From contig NZ_JAUOSB010000007.1 of the NCBI RefSeq assembly GCF_030548295.1, forward strand, positions 102,673 through 166,672: a DNA stretch of 64,000 nt, read 5' to 3'. Source of the DNA: Wenyingzhuangia sp. 2_MG-2023 (GTDB lineage: Bacteria; Bacteroidota; Bacteroidia; Flavobacteriales; Flavobacteriaceae). Shown piece by piece: positions 8,327 through 17,592 of this stretch. The translations under genes and the position numbers were made by a program. How positions within the stretch are numbered: the first letter of the stretch is position 1; each line of letters starts with the position of its first letter. The notes beneath the pieces were generated by a model. That model saw only the letters and a program-made list of their open reading frames with translations. It ran no database searches and had not been told where the DNA came from.

Positions 8327-9295
8327 ATGAGCTATTTAGAGACCACACATAATGTATATAAAGAAGCTGCCTTAACTCCTGATGTTGGTTTGTGTTGTAC
8401 CACCAATCCTATTTGGGAATTGCCGGGGTTAACCATTCCTAAAATTATGCAAGAAATGAATTATGGTTGTGGATCTACGGTTCATGCTCGTGATTTATCT
8501 CGTAGTCCAAAAATATTATACGTTGGTGTTGGTGGCGGAATGGAGTTGTTACAATTCGCATATTTTTCTCGTCAAAAACAAGGAGTCATTGGAATTGATG
8601 TGGTGGATGAAATGTTAGAAGCATCTGCCAAAAACTTTATAGAAGCAGAAGAAAAAAATGATTGGTTTCAAAAAGAATTTGTGGATTTAAGAAAAGGAGA
8701 TGCTCTTAACTTACCTGTAAAAGATAATTCTATTGATGTGGCTGCACAAAACTGTTTGTTTAATATTTTTAAAGCAGAAGATTTAAAAAAAGCTATTGAT
8801 GAAATGTACCGAGTATTAAAGCCTCATGGGCGTTTGGTAATGAGTGATCCTACTTGCGAACAACCTATGAATGATACTTTACGTAATGATGAGCGTTTAC
8901 GTGCTTTGTGTTTAAGTGGTAGTTTACCTATTGCTGACTATGTAAAAGCGTTAACAGATGCTGGTTTTGGAACTATTGAAATTAGAGCTAGGAAACCTTA
9001 TAGAGTTTTAGATCCTAAAAATTACCCTACGGAAGAGTTGATTTATATTGAATCTATAGAAGTAGCAGCCATTAAAGATCCTATGCCAGAAGATGGTCCT
9101 TGTATTTTTACAGGAAAAGCTGCCATTTATTATGGTGAACAAGACTTTTTTGATGACGGAAAAGGACATACGTTGTTAAAAAATCAACCTTTAGCTATTT
9201 GCGATAAAACAGCACAAGCGTTGAAAGATTTAGGGCGAGACGATATTTATTTTTCAGAATCTACCTATCATTACGATGGTGGAGGATGTTGTTAA
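8327..9295 (+). CDS. arsM: Arsenite S-adenosylmethionine methyltransferase, arsenosugar type (ArsM)
   Basis: This 322-residue class I methyltransferase has SAM motif I in ILYVGVGGGMELL (residues about 64-76), the acidic loop VIGIDVVDEM, and a later MYRVLKPHGRLVMSDP. Paired cysteines for As(III) are visible in GLCCTTNP near residue 23, at Cys in MSDPTCEQP and RALCLSGS, and at the extreme C-terminus GGGCC. The enzyme methylates arsenite to the dimethyl form used by ArsS. It is the fourth gene from 6900 in a run with 1-nt gaps, and the next gene follows after 17 bp. Confidence 0.92.
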   Translation: MSYLETTHNVYKEAALTPDVGLCCTTNPIWELPGLTIPKIMQEMNYGCGSTVHARDLSRSPKILYVGVGGGMELLQFAYFSRQKQGVIGIDVVDEMLEASAKNFIEAEEKNDWFQKEFVDLRKGDALNLPVKDNSIDVAAQNCLFNIFKAEDLKKAIDEMYRVLKPHGRLVMSDPTCEQPMNDTLRNDERLRALCLSGSLPIADYVKALTDAGFGTIEIRARKPYRVLDPKNYPTEELIYIESIEVAAIKDPMPEDGPCIFTGKAAIYYGEQDFFDDGKGHTLLKNQPLAICDKTAQALKDLGRDDIYFSESTYHYDGGGCC

Positions 9296-9312
9296 TTAAA
9301 CCCTTTTAAATC

Positions 9313-9618
9313 ATGATTTACTTAACAGCATTGTTATTTGTAAAACAAGGAAAAGAAACTGTTTTTCAAGAATATGAAAACACTGTACTTCCTATTCTTA
9401 AAGAATACAAGGGAGTTTTAATGTATCGCTTAAGACCAACTAGCGAAAATTACATTGGTAATTCTACTGATGAGCAACCTTATGAGATTCATTTACTTTC
9501 TTTTCCATCTGACCATGATTTTAAAAACTATTTAGAAGATTCTAAAAGAATATCCTTTAATCATTTAAAAGATGAATCTATAAAATCTAGCTACCTCTAT
9601 AAAGGAGAAAAATTATAA
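9313..9618 (+). CDS. Small DUF1330-like dimeric alpha/beta-barrel protein
   Basis: This 101-residue protein has the ferredoxin-like strand/helix pattern of DUF1330/antibiotic-biosynthesis-monooxygenase-like proteins: an N-terminal strand IYLTALLFVK, a helix with VFQEYENTVLPILKEYKG, then EIHLLSFPSDHDFKNYLED. No catalytic residues can be assigned. It lies 17 bp after arsM and before the terminator, so it probably belongs to the arsenosugar operon. Confidence 0.75.
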   Translation: MIYLTALLFVKQGKETVFQEYENTVLPILKEYKGVLMYRLRPTSENYIGNSTDEQPYEIHLLSFPSDHDFKNYLEDSKRISFNHLKDESIKSSYLYKGEKL

Positions 9619-9656
9619 AACAAAACCTCGGTTAGTAACTGAGGTTTTGTTTGTTT
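9619..9656 (+). terminator. Terminator of the arsenosugar operon
   Basis: Stem ACAAAACCTC / GAGGTTTTGT, with the inner GTTAGTAAC folding further, followed by a T-rich run. Confidence 0.85.
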
Positions 9657-9775
9657 TTGAAAACACTTATTAATTTCATAATTCAAACCTAATTCTCCTC
9701 ACTAACACTAATAAACAATACAGTTTCATTCCTTTAACACCCTACTTATAACAATCCCAAAAAAGCGCTATCAAG

Positions 9776-9791
9776 TGTGATAAAAATCATA
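9776..9791 (+). promoter_or_regulatory. CRP/FNR-like palindrome upstream of the iron alcohol dehydrogenase
   Basis: TGTGATAAAAATCATA fits TGTGA-N6-TCACA with one mismatch in the right half-site. It lies 62 bp before the chosen start of the alcohol dehydrogenase, a sensible activator distance. No regulator gene of this family is in the window. Confidence 0.45.
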
Positions 9792-9852
9792 AGAAAGGAA
9801 CTAACAATGGAGTAACTTGTATGTATTAATTAACTATTTAATATATACAAAA

Positions 9853-11007
9853 ATGTTACAAAACCGAAGAATTTACTTACCCCCTTTAAGCTTAATAGGG
9901 CCCGGAGCATTAAATGATTTAGGAGAAGAATTAAGTACCCTACCATATAAAAAAGCACTTTTTGTTACAGACAAAGTTTTAGTAAAACTAGGTGTTGCAC
10001 AAAAAGTATTAGATGTTATAAAAGCTGCTAATATAGAAGTAGTCGTATTTGACGATGTACACCCAAATCCAACAGTTAAAAATGTAAATGATGGTTTAGA
10101 ATTATTGAAAGAAAATTCATGTGATTTTATTTTAACACTTGGAGGAGGATCTCCTCAAGATTGTGGAAAAGCTATTGGAATTCTTGCTACAAATGGTGGA
10201 AATATTGGAGACTATGAAGGAATTCATTTATCTAAAAAAGCTTCACTACCTATTGTTGCAATTAATACAACAGCAGGTACTGCAAGTGAAGTCACCATTA
10301 ATTATGTTATTACAGATGAAGTAAGACATATAAAAATGGTAATGGTAGATAAAAACTGTTTGGTTTCTATTGCTGTAAACGATCCTGTTTTAATGTTAGG
10401 TAAACCAGCTTCATTAACAGCAGCTACAGGGATGGATGCCTTAACACATGCTATTGAAACTTACGTAACAAAAGGTGCCTTTGGTTGGTCTGATGCTTTG
10501 GCTTTAGAAGCGATCAAACTTATCTCACAAAGTCTTGAAATAGCAGTTGTGAATGGACAAGATTTAGAAGCTAGAAGTAAAATGGCTTGGGGACAATTTA
10601 TAGCTGGACAAGCATTTTCTAACGCTGGTTTAGGTTATGTACACTCAATGGCACATCAACTAGGTGGAATGTATGATTTACCACATGGTGTTGCCAATGC
10701 AATTTTACTACCACACGTAGAACAATTTAACATTCCAGCATGTGCTCATAAAATGAAAAAAGTAGCAAGAGCTATGGGTATTTGTGTTTTAGAAATGAGT
10801 GATACCCAAGGGGCTAATGCAGCTATTGAAGCTATTAAAGCATTATCTAAATCGGTTGGTATTCCTTCTGGATTAAGAGAACTTGGTGTTAAGGAAGAAG
10901 ATTTTGAAGAAATGGCTAAAAATGCCTTAGCTGATGTGTGTACTGGTGGAAACCCAAGAGAAGTAACTTTAGAAGATACCATTGCCATTTACAAAGCAGC
11001 TATGTAA
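9853..11007 (+). CDS. Iron-containing alcohol dehydrogenase
   Basis: This 384-residue group III (iron-dependent) dehydrogenase oxidises an alcohol or reduces an aldehyde with NAD(P). Visible are the NAD-binding LGGGSPQDCGKAIG, the TTAGTASEV motif, and the metal ligands spread over GMDALTHAIETY, GYVHSMAHQLGG and DLPHGVANA. The track's upstream start (9817) adds a 12-residue hydrophobic tail unlike the family, so I took the ATG at 9853, directly followed by RRIYLPP...GPGAL. It is monocistronic, with a terminator on each side. A CRP/FNR-like site in front suggests control by oxygen or carbon status. The physiological substrate is unknown. Confidence 0.9.
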   Translation: MLQNRRIYLPPLSLIGPGALNDLGEELSTLPYKKALFVTDKVLVKLGVAQKVLDVIKAANIEVVVFDDVHPNPTVKNVNDGLELLKENSCDFILTLGGGSPQDCGKAIGILATNGGNIGDYEGIHLSKKASLPIVAINTTAGTASEVTINYVITDEVRHIKMVMVDKNCLVSIAVNDPVLMLGKPASLTAATGMDALTHAIETYVTKGAFGWSDALALEAIKLISQSLEIAVVNGQDLEARSKMAWGQFIAGQAFSNAGLGYVHSMAHQLGGMYDLPHGVANAILLPHVEQFNIPACAHKMKKVARAMGICVLEMSDTQGANAAIEAIKALSKSVGIPSGLRELGVKEEDFEEMAKNALADVCTGGNPREVTLEDTIAIYKAAM

Positions 11008-11061
11008 GCTTAAAAAAAATTATACATTACTAGAATTCATTTTGAGATCTACATTATATCA

Positions 11062-11098
11062 ATAAAAACCACCTTGTACAAATAGGTGGTTTTTTGTT
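11062..11098 (+). terminator. Terminator after the alcohol dehydrogenase
   Basis: Stem AAAAACCACCT / AGGTGGTTTTT followed by TGTTTTG. The rest of the stretch to 11312 (about 210 bp) holds no gene I can support and presumably contains the promoter of the next operon. Confidence 0.85.
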
Positions 11099-11312
11099 TT
11101 GTATAAGAAGATATGTCTCTAAAAATTGCCCTACTTCAAAACAAATCTTTTTTATTAAAATGCTTCGGATATATTCTACACAAATAAAGACATTGCATTT
11201 TTTGATGTAGTATCTTATTTAAAGATGTTATAAATAGAATCTTTTTATTAAGTAGTTGGAGTTACTTGCGACAGAATGCTTGTAAATTGATACATAATTC
11301 AAATTTAATCCC

Positions 11313-12644
11313 ATGAAAAACATTGTAATTATTGGAAATGGAATTGCAGGTGTCACAGCTGCTAGGCATATCCGTAAAAAATCAGATCATAAAATCACTA
11401 TTATTTCTGGTGAAACTGATTATTTCTTTTCTAGAACTGCATTGATGTATGTTTTTATGGGACACATGAAATTTGAACACACCCAACCTTATGAAAATTG
11501 GTTTTGGAAAAAGAATCGAATTGAATTGGTAAAAGCTTTTGTAAACAAAGTAAACACCGAATCCAAAGAATTGGTTCTAAACAATGGGGAAACATTAATT
11601 TACGATGATTTAATTATTGCAACAGGTTCTAAACCCAACAAATTTGGATGGCCTGGACAAGATTTAAAAGCGGTAACCGGAATGTATTCTAAACAAGATT
11701 TAGACACGATTACCGAGTACTCTAAAGATTGTACCCGAGCAGTAATTGTAGGTGGTGGATTGATTGGAATTGAAATGACAGAAATGTTGGTTTCTAAAAA
11801 CATCCCTGTAACTTTTTTAGTTCGTGAAGCTAGTTTTTGGAATGGAGTACTACCGCCAGGAGAATCTGAAATGATTAATAAACACATCAAAGAACATCAT
11901 ATAGATTTAAGATTGGCAACCAGCATGACGGAAATTCTTTCGGATGAAAATGGGAGAGCCAAAGCCATCATTACAGACAAAGGAGAAACTATAGCTTGTA
12001 ATTTGGTAGGTTTAACGGCTGGAGTGAGTCCTAATGTAGATTTTTTAAAAGATTCTGGAATTGAATTAGGAAGAGGAGTAAAAGTGAATAGAAAACTAGA
12101 AACCAACATTCCTAATATTTATGCCATTGGAGACTGTGCAGAACAACACGAAGGTATCGGAGAACGTAGACCTATTGAAGCCGTGTGGTATACAGGTAGA
12201 ATGATGGGTGAAACTGTAGCGAGAACCATTTGTGGAACACCTAGTGATTATCAACCTGGACATTGGTTTAATTCCGCTAAATTTTTAGATATAGAATACC
12301 AAACCTACGGATGGATTTGGGCAAAACCCAGAGAGAACGAAGCTCGTTTTTACTGGGAACACAAAGATGGTAAAAAATGTATCCACATTAATTACGATAA
12401 AAACACCAAAGCATTTATAGGAATCAACAACTTTGGAATTCGCATGAGACACAATGTGTTTGATAAGTGGTTAACTGAGAATAGAACTATTGAATATGTT
12501 TTGGAACATTTAAAAGATGCCAATTTTGATCCTGAATTTTACGTTCAACATGAACGTGAAATCATTCAAAAATTTAATACTGAAAACGGAACTAGTTTAG
12601 TTGCTAAAAAGAAAAGTTGGAAAAGGATTTTTCAAACAAGTTGA
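11313..12644 (+). CDS. NAD(P)/FAD-dependent oxidoreductase
   Basis: This 443-residue two-dinucleotide-binding oxidoreductase has an FAD motif at the N-terminus (IIGNGIAGVTAAR), an ATG-like box ATGSKPN, a second Rossmann motif VIVGGGLIGIEM near residue 146, and the FAD-ribityl motif IPNIYAIGDCAE. It resembles rubredoxin or nitrite-reductase-type NADH reductases, but the C-terminal 130 residues differ. It is followed after 71 bp by the membrane polyferredoxin and may pass NADH electrons to it. The actual acceptor is not evident. Confidence 0.88.
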   Translation: MKNIVIIGNGIAGVTAARHIRKKSDHKITIISGETDYFFSRTALMYVFMGHMKFEHTQPYENWFWKKNRIELVKAFVNKVNTESKELVLNNGETLIYDDLIIATGSKPNKFGWPGQDLKAVTGMYSKQDLDTITEYSKDCTRAVIVGGGLIGIEMTEMLVSKNIPVTFLVREASFWNGVLPPGESEMINKHIKEHHIDLRLATSMTEILSDENGRAKAIITDKGETIACNLVGLTAGVSPNVDFLKDSGIELGRGVKVNRKLETNIPNIYAIGDCAEQHEGIGERRPIEAVWYTGRMMGETVARTICGTPSDYQPGHWFNSAKFLDIEYQTYGWIWAKPRENEARFYWEHKDGKKCIHINYDKNTKAFIGINNFGIRMRHNVFDKWLTENRTIEYVLEHLKDANFDPEFYVQHEREIIQKFNTENGTSLVAKKKSWKRIFQTS

Positions 12645-12715
12645 ATTGTTTAGTCAATCATCAAAAATAAAATTCTACTCAGCAATTAAACAAATCAACC
12701 CTTCAACATCATCAA

Positions 12716-14377
12716 ATGAAAACAATTAAAAATATAGGATACGTTCTAACCTTTTTAGGTTTTGCCTTTTTTATAGGAAGTATTTTTACGGGAACGTATA
12801 AAGTAACTCCAGAAGCTTATCAAAACTGGATTGAAAGCAAAGGAATTAAAAGTGAAGTGTTTATAGAAAACACTAAAAATGATCTTGTAAATCAAGAAAT
12901 GAGTTCTTGGCAATTGTCTAACATTATTATAGAAAATGCCAAAGCATCAAACGAACAAATAAAGAGTGAAAAAGAAATAGCTTGGGATAAAATTATACAT
13001 CTTAAATGGAACAAAACTTCTAAGGAATATATTTATCCGTTAATAAGAAACAGTGCTACAGGTTGGTTTGTAAACAATACTACACTTTGGTTTTTCATCA
13101 CTTTTGGTTTTACTATTATTGGAGGTTTGCTTGTGTTTCTTCCTGATTACAAATTGTTAGGACCTGCAGGAATTAAAAACAATGGTATTTTTCAACACAG
13201 TGCTACCAATAGAGGGATTATTGGTTTCATCACTGCATTCTTCTTTATTGCTTTTTACTTTTTCTTATACTTTTTCCCTAATTATATCATCAACCCAATT
13301 TTGGCTGTAGATGGAGTTAGTGAAGGTTTAAATGAATTTGTTAAAACATTTTTTAATGTAGAACGAAAACCTAATGATGGAAGCCCTGCCAGTCAGTGGT
13401 TTTTATACGGATTTATGTACTGCTCGGTAATGACTGTTTTTGCAGTGAGAATGTTTATCAAATACCGTCATAACAAATACCAAATGATTAGAACAGCAGT
13501 GGTTTTGTTCTTTCAAATAGCCTTTGCTTTTTTAATTCCAGAAATATTAGTGGCTTTTAACAAACCTTGGTTTGATTTTAAAAATGCTTGGCCATTAAAC
13601 TATACTTTCTTTTTTGATTGGAGTATTGATGGTTTGATAGAAAGTGGAAACCTAGGGATTTTTATGTTTGTTTGGGGAATTGTACTAACCCTAGTAGTGG
13701 TTCCTGTAATGGTCTATTTTTACGGAAAAAGATGGTATTGTTCATGGGTTTGTGGTTGTGGAGGATTGGCTGAAACTTTAGGAGATCCTTACCGTCAATT
13801 GTCAGATAAATCTTTGTTTTCTTGGAAAATAGAAAGATGGCTGATTCATGGTGTTTTGCTTTTTGCAATTGTGATGACAGGATTGACTTTATATTTATAC
13901 TTGGCAGAAATCCCAAGCTGGAAAGAAGTTGCTTTTGGAATTTCAGGATATGACATTCAGACTTGGTACGGATTTTTTATAGGATCTATATTTGCGGGAG
14001 TAATTGGAACAGGTTTCTACCCTATTTTAGGAAATAGAACTTGGTGTCGTTTTGGATGTCCGTTAGCAGCTTATTTAGGATTGGTTCAACGTTTTAAATC
14101 TAGATTTAGAATTACCACCAATGGAGGTCAGTGTATTTCTTGCGGAAATTGTTCTACGTATTGTGAACAAGGTATTGATGTCCGTTCATATGCACAAAAA
14201 GGTCAAAACATTGTACGTTCCTCTTGCGTAGGTTGTGGAATTTGTTCTGCTGTTTGTCCTCGTGGAGTCTTAAAATTAGAAAATGGAGAAGATACAGGAA
14301 GCTCTAGAACAGAAATTAAAGAAGTACTTTTAGGAAATGATATCGATTTATTGAGCATGACAAAAAAGAATGATTAA
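12716..14377 (+). CDS. Membrane-bound 4Fe-4S polyferredoxin, NapH/NosR-C/CcoG-like
   Basis: This 553-residue protein has about six transmembrane segments and a cytoplasmic C-terminal di-cluster ferredoxin. Cluster motifs are CISCGNCSTYCEQG (near residue 472) and CVGCGICSAVCPRG (near residue 504), both CxxCxxCxxxC. Two further membrane-proximal Cys motifs, WYCSWVCGCGG (about 340) and WCRFGCPLAAYLG (about 442), match the 4Fe-4S_5 domain of NapH and NosR. Such proteins carry electrons across or along the membrane. It overlaps the next gene by 8 bp and likely partners with the upstream FAD protein. The N-terminal 100-residue periplasmic insert is unusual for NapH. Confidence 0.88.
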   Translation: MKTIKNIGYVLTFLGFAFFIGSIFTGTYKVTPEAYQNWIESKGIKSEVFIENTKNDLVNQEMSSWQLSNIIIENAKASNEQIKSEKEIAWDKIIHLKWNKTSKEYIYPLIRNSATGWFVNNTTLWFFITFGFTIIGGLLVFLPDYKLLGPAGIKNNGIFQHSATNRGIIGFITAFFFIAFYFFLYFFPNYIINPILAVDGVSEGLNEFVKTFFNVERKPNDGSPASQWFLYGFMYCSVMTVFAVRMFIKYRHNKYQMIRTAVVLFFQIAFAFLIPEILVAFNKPWFDFKNAWPLNYTFFFDWSIDGLIESGNLGIFMFVWGIVLTLVVVPVMVYFYGKRWYCSWVCGCGGLAETLGDPYRQLSDKSLFSWKIERWLIHGVLLFAIVMTGLTLYLYLAEIPSWKEVAFGISGYDIQTWYGFFIGSIFAGVIGTGFYPILGNRTWCRFGCPLAAYLGLVQRFKSRFRITTNGGQCISCGNCSTYCEQGIDVRSYAQKGQNIVRSSCVGCGICSAVCPRGVLKLENGEDTGSSRTEIKEVLLGNDIDLLSMTKKND

Positions 14378-15233
14378 ACATTTTTTACATATGCTTTTAC
14401 TGCTTCCTTTTATTGTAAATGCACAACAAAAGGAAGTTTTGCATCAAGAGTATTTTAAAGATGGATGTGTACAACATGAATGGTATACAAACAACAATCA
14501 TCCTATTAAATATTGGAAAACTTTTACGCAAGATTCCCCTGATTATTATCAAAGAAATTACAATCAACAAGGAAATTTGATCGCAGAAGGTTGGATGTCT
14601 CATCAACAAAAAAAAGGATTCTGGATAGAATATTCTAAAAATCATTCAATTGGAAAAGGACATTATAAAAACAATATCAAAGAAGGTTTATGGGAATATA
14701 CTAACAAAAATCATTTAGACTCCGTAGGAAATTACAAATCAAATCAAAAAATAGGTTCTTGGGAATATTACAAGAATGATCAACTAATCTATCAACGAGA
14801 ATATCATAATCCTGCTAAATTTCATGAAAAGACTTACCATCTTAACGGCAAATTAAAAACTCAAGGTTGGTATGTAAATAACCTTAAACATGACTTTTGG
14901 GAGTTTTACACAAATCATAATATTATCATAGCATCTGGGAATTTTAAGAATGGAAAAAAAGACGGATATTGGCACCTGTTTTCAGATAAGGGAATACTTG
15001 TAGAAGAGGGAAATTTTAAAGATGGTAAAAAAAACAATTGGTGGATTTTTTTCAACAGTCTGGGAAAACTATCACACAAATGTGAATTTAAAGAAAATCT
15101 AAAAAACGGTTATTGTATCTATTACAAAAAAAATAAAATTATCAAAGGGCAATACTTTCAAAAAGGAGTTCAAAAAAACGAATGGAGCGATTGGAATTCC
15201 TATAGAAAAGATCATCTAAAAATACATGAATAA
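14370..15233 (+). CDS. Secreted MORN-repeat protein (YwqK-like)
   Basis: This 287-residue protein has a signal peptide (ends near FIVNAQ) and at least six MORN_2-type repeats of about 22 residues, for example GNYKSNQKIGSWEYYKND, GNFKNGKKDGYWHLFSDKG and GNFKDGKKNNWWIFFNSLG. The repeats form beta-hairpin ladders and bind partners or membranes; there is no catalytic site. It overlaps both neighbours by 8 bp, so it is translated with the polyferredoxin and the DPM-type glycosyltransferase. Function unknown. Confidence 0.82.
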   Translation: MIKHFLHMLLLLPFIVNAQQKEVLHQEYFKDGCVQHEWYTNNNHPIKYWKTFTQDSPDYYQRNYNQQGNLIAEGWMSHQQKKGFWIEYSKNHSIGKGHYKNNIKEGLWEYTNKNHLDSVGNYKSNQKIGSWEYYKNDQLIYQREYHNPAKFHEKTYHLNGKLKTQGWYVNNLKHDFWEFYTNHNIIIASGNFKNGKKDGYWHLFSDKGILVEEGNFKDGKKNNWWIFFNSLGKLSHKCEFKENLKNGYCIYYKKNKIIKGQYFQKGVQKNEWSDWNSYRKDHLKIHE

Positions 15234-15918
15234 AGTAATTGTTATTATACCTGCTTTTAACGAAGATAAATCTATTGCCAATGTCATTAAGGACATTCCT
15301 TTATCTATTGTTAACAAAATCATTGTAGTTAACAATAATTCTACAGACAACACTGCTATAGTAGCTAAAAATGCAGGTGCTACAGTGTTACTAGAACCCA
15401 ATATGGGGTATGGATATGCTTGCTTAAAAGGAATACAATACATTGCTGAGAATGAATTAAATCCTGACATTATTGTATTTTTAGACGGTGATTATTCTGA
15501 TTATCCAGAACAAATAGCAGAACTTATTTCACCTATTACAACACAAAATTATGATTTTGTAGTTGGTTCTAGAAACAACAGTCAACTAGAAAAAGGAGCC
15601 ATGACTCCTCAACAAATTTTTGGAAATGGATTGGCTACATTTTTAATGCGCTTGTTTTTTAAGGCAAAATTTACAGACCTTGGTCCCTTCAGAGCTATTA
15701 AATATTCCTGTTTGCTAGATTTACAAATGGAGGACAAGACCTACGGATGGACCATAGAAATGCAACTCAAAGCAATAAAAAAACATTTAAAATACATAGA
15801 AATTCCTGTCAGATATCGTAAAAGAATTGGTGTATCAAAGGTTTCAGGTACAGTAAAAGGGACTATCTTTGCAGGAATTAAAATATTAACTTGGATTTTT
15901 AAATACAGTTTTAAATAA
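15226..15918 (+). CDS. GT2 glycosyltransferase, dolichyl/polyprenyl-phosphate mannosyl- or glucosyltransferase type
   Basis: This 230-residue cytoplasmic GT-A enzyme shows IIPAFNEDKSIANVI, VNNNSTDNT, the DxD-type FLDGDYSDYPEQ, and VGSRNNSQLEKGAM with FGNGLATFLMRLFF, a typical DPM1/UgtP-like layout. It would load a sugar onto polyprenyl phosphate as donor for the membrane GT-C enzyme three genes downstream. It overlaps the MORN gene by 8 bp and is followed after 2 nt by the processive-type GT2. Confidence 0.88.
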   Translation: MNKVIVIIPAFNEDKSIANVIKDIPLSIVNKIIVVNNNSTDNTAIVAKNAGATVLLEPNMGYGYACLKGIQYIAENELNPDIIVFLDGDYSDYPEQIAELISPITTQNYDFVVGSRNNSQLEKGAMTPQQIFGNGLATFLMRLFFKAKFTDLGPFRAIKYSCLLDLQMEDKTYGWTIEMQLKAIKKHLKYIEIPVRYRKRIGVSKVSGTVKGTIFAGIKILTWIFKYSFK

Positions 15919-15920
15919 TA

Positions 15921-17543
15921 ATGGGAGGTATATATTTGGCAATATTAAGTAATGAATTTGATTTCTGGTTCACGCTGAGTTGGTTTTTAATGATTGTCTA
16001 TGTGATATCTTTGTTGATGGTTCTCTTTTATGCCTTGGCTCAATTAAATTTATTGTTCAATTATTTAAGAGCCGTTAAGAAAAACAACCAGGAAAAAGAA
16101 TCTTGTCCACAATACGATTTAAAAAATCCTAATGAAATTCCTTACGTAACCATTCAGTTGCCTGTTTTTAACGAAAAATACGTAATGAAACGTTTGTTAA
16201 AAAACATAGCGCAAATTGAGTATCCTAGAGAGAAACTAGAAATTCAAGTTTTAGACGATTCTACTGATGAAACTGTCATCAAAACTAAAGAACGAATTGA
16301 TAAATTGGCACAAACAGGATTGGACATTGTCCACATCACCAGAACCAATCGTGAAGGTTTTAAAGCTGGAGCACTAAAAGAAGGGCTGAAAACTGCCAAG
16401 GGAGAATTTATTGCTGTTTTTGATTCTGATTTTTTGCCAGAATCTAACTGGCTCTACAAAACAATTCCTTATTTTAAAAACGAAAAAATTGGAGTGGTAC
16501 AAACTCGTTGGGGACACATCAACAGAGATTATTCGCTATTGACCAAAATACAAGCTTTTGCCTTGGATGCACACTTTACCTTAGAACAAATGGGTAGAAA
16601 TGCCAAGGGACATTTTATCAACTTTAATGGAACTGCCGGAATTTGGCGTAAAGAATGCATTTACGATGCTGGAAACTGGGAAGGAGACACATTAACTGAA
16701 GATTTGGATTTGAGCTATCGTGCCCAACTAAAGGGTTGGATTTTTAAATATTTGGTAGATGTGGAAACACCTGCTGAATTGCCTATTGTAATTAGTGCTG
16801 CACGCTCACAACAATTTAGATGGAACAAAGGAGGTGCTGAAAACTTTCAAAAAATGTTCCGAAAAATCATAAATTCTGGACTTCCTTTTAAAACAAAAGC
16901 ACACTGTGTTTTGCATTTGCTAAATAGTACCATGTTCTTAAACGTGTTTATAGTTGGTTTGTTAAGTGTACCTATGCTGTACATTAAAAACTATTATTCA
17001 GATTTTAGAGTCTATTTTATAGCCATGAGCTTTTTTGCTTTAAGTACTTTGATATTTTTTATCTGCTATTGGTATGTTTATAAAAATGTGAGACAGCAAA
17101 GTGGCTTCAAACTTTTTCTCAAATACACACGTACTTTTTTCACTTTTTTTAGTGTTGCCATGGGCTTGTCTCTAAACAACTCTGGAGCTGTAATTGAAGG
17201 GCACCGAAGAAAAAGAAGTGATTTTGTACGTACACCAAAGTTCAACATCAGTACATTTAAAGACAGTTGGAAAAAAAACAAATACCTTCTTAAAAAACCT
17301 TCAAAAAACGTAGTTTATGAAGGAATACTATGCTTGTACTTTTTGTTTGGAATTATGAGTGCTTGGTTGGTCCGTTATATTGGTACCAATAACAAAGACA
17401 CTAATTATACTTTCAACTCCAAAACCTTGTTTAGTGCTAATGAATGGTATATGCCTTTTGACTCTGGAATGTTAATTTTCCACATCATGCTATTTTTAGG
17501 ATTTGGATTTATTTTTCACAAATCTGTTTTTAAGAAAGTTTAA
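15921..17543 (+). CDS. Membrane GT2 glycosyltransferase, cellulose-synthase/glucomannan-synthase-like
   Basis: This 540-residue inverting glycosyltransferase has an N-terminal membrane helix and several C-terminal helices. Catalytic motifs are LDDSTDET (near residue 112), the DxD FDSDF (about 168), TEDLDLSYR with the base Asp (about 259), and QQFRWNKGG (about 296), the QxxRW processivity motif. The arrangement matches CslA/beta-mannan synthase-like proteins rather than BcsA, because no PilZ domain is present. It starts 2 nt after the DPM-type gene. The product could be a glycolipid or a short beta-glycan. Confidence 0.87.
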   Translation: MGGIYLAILSNEFDFWFTLSWFLMIVYVISLLMVLFYALAQLNLLFNYLRAVKKNNQEKESCPQYDLKNPNEIPYVTIQLPVFNEKYVMKRLLKNIAQIEYPREKLEIQVLDDSTDETVIKTKERIDKLAQTGLDIVHITRTNREGFKAGALKEGLKTAKGEFIAVFDSDFLPESNWLYKTIPYFKNEKIGVVQTRWGHINRDYSLLTKIQAFALDAHFTLEQMGRNAKGHFINFNGTAGIWRKECIYDAGNWEGDTLTEDLDLSYRAQLKGWIFKYLVDVETPAELPIVISAARSQQFRWNKGGAENFQKMFRKIINSGLPFKTKAHCVLHLLNSTMFLNVFIVGLLSVPMLYIKNYYSDFRVYFIAMSFFALSTLIFFICYWYVYKNVRQQSGFKLFLKYTRTFFTFFSVAMGLSLNNSGAVIEGHRRKRSDFVRTPKFNISTFKDSWKKNKYLLKKPSKNVVYEGILCLYFLFGIMSAWLVRYIGTNNKDTNYTFNSKTLFSANEWYMPFDSGMLIFHIMLFLGFGFIFHKSVFKKV

Positions 17544-17592
17544 TGTAAAAAAGCAACTATTCTATCGACAAAGAGCATACAAATCTCATTAA

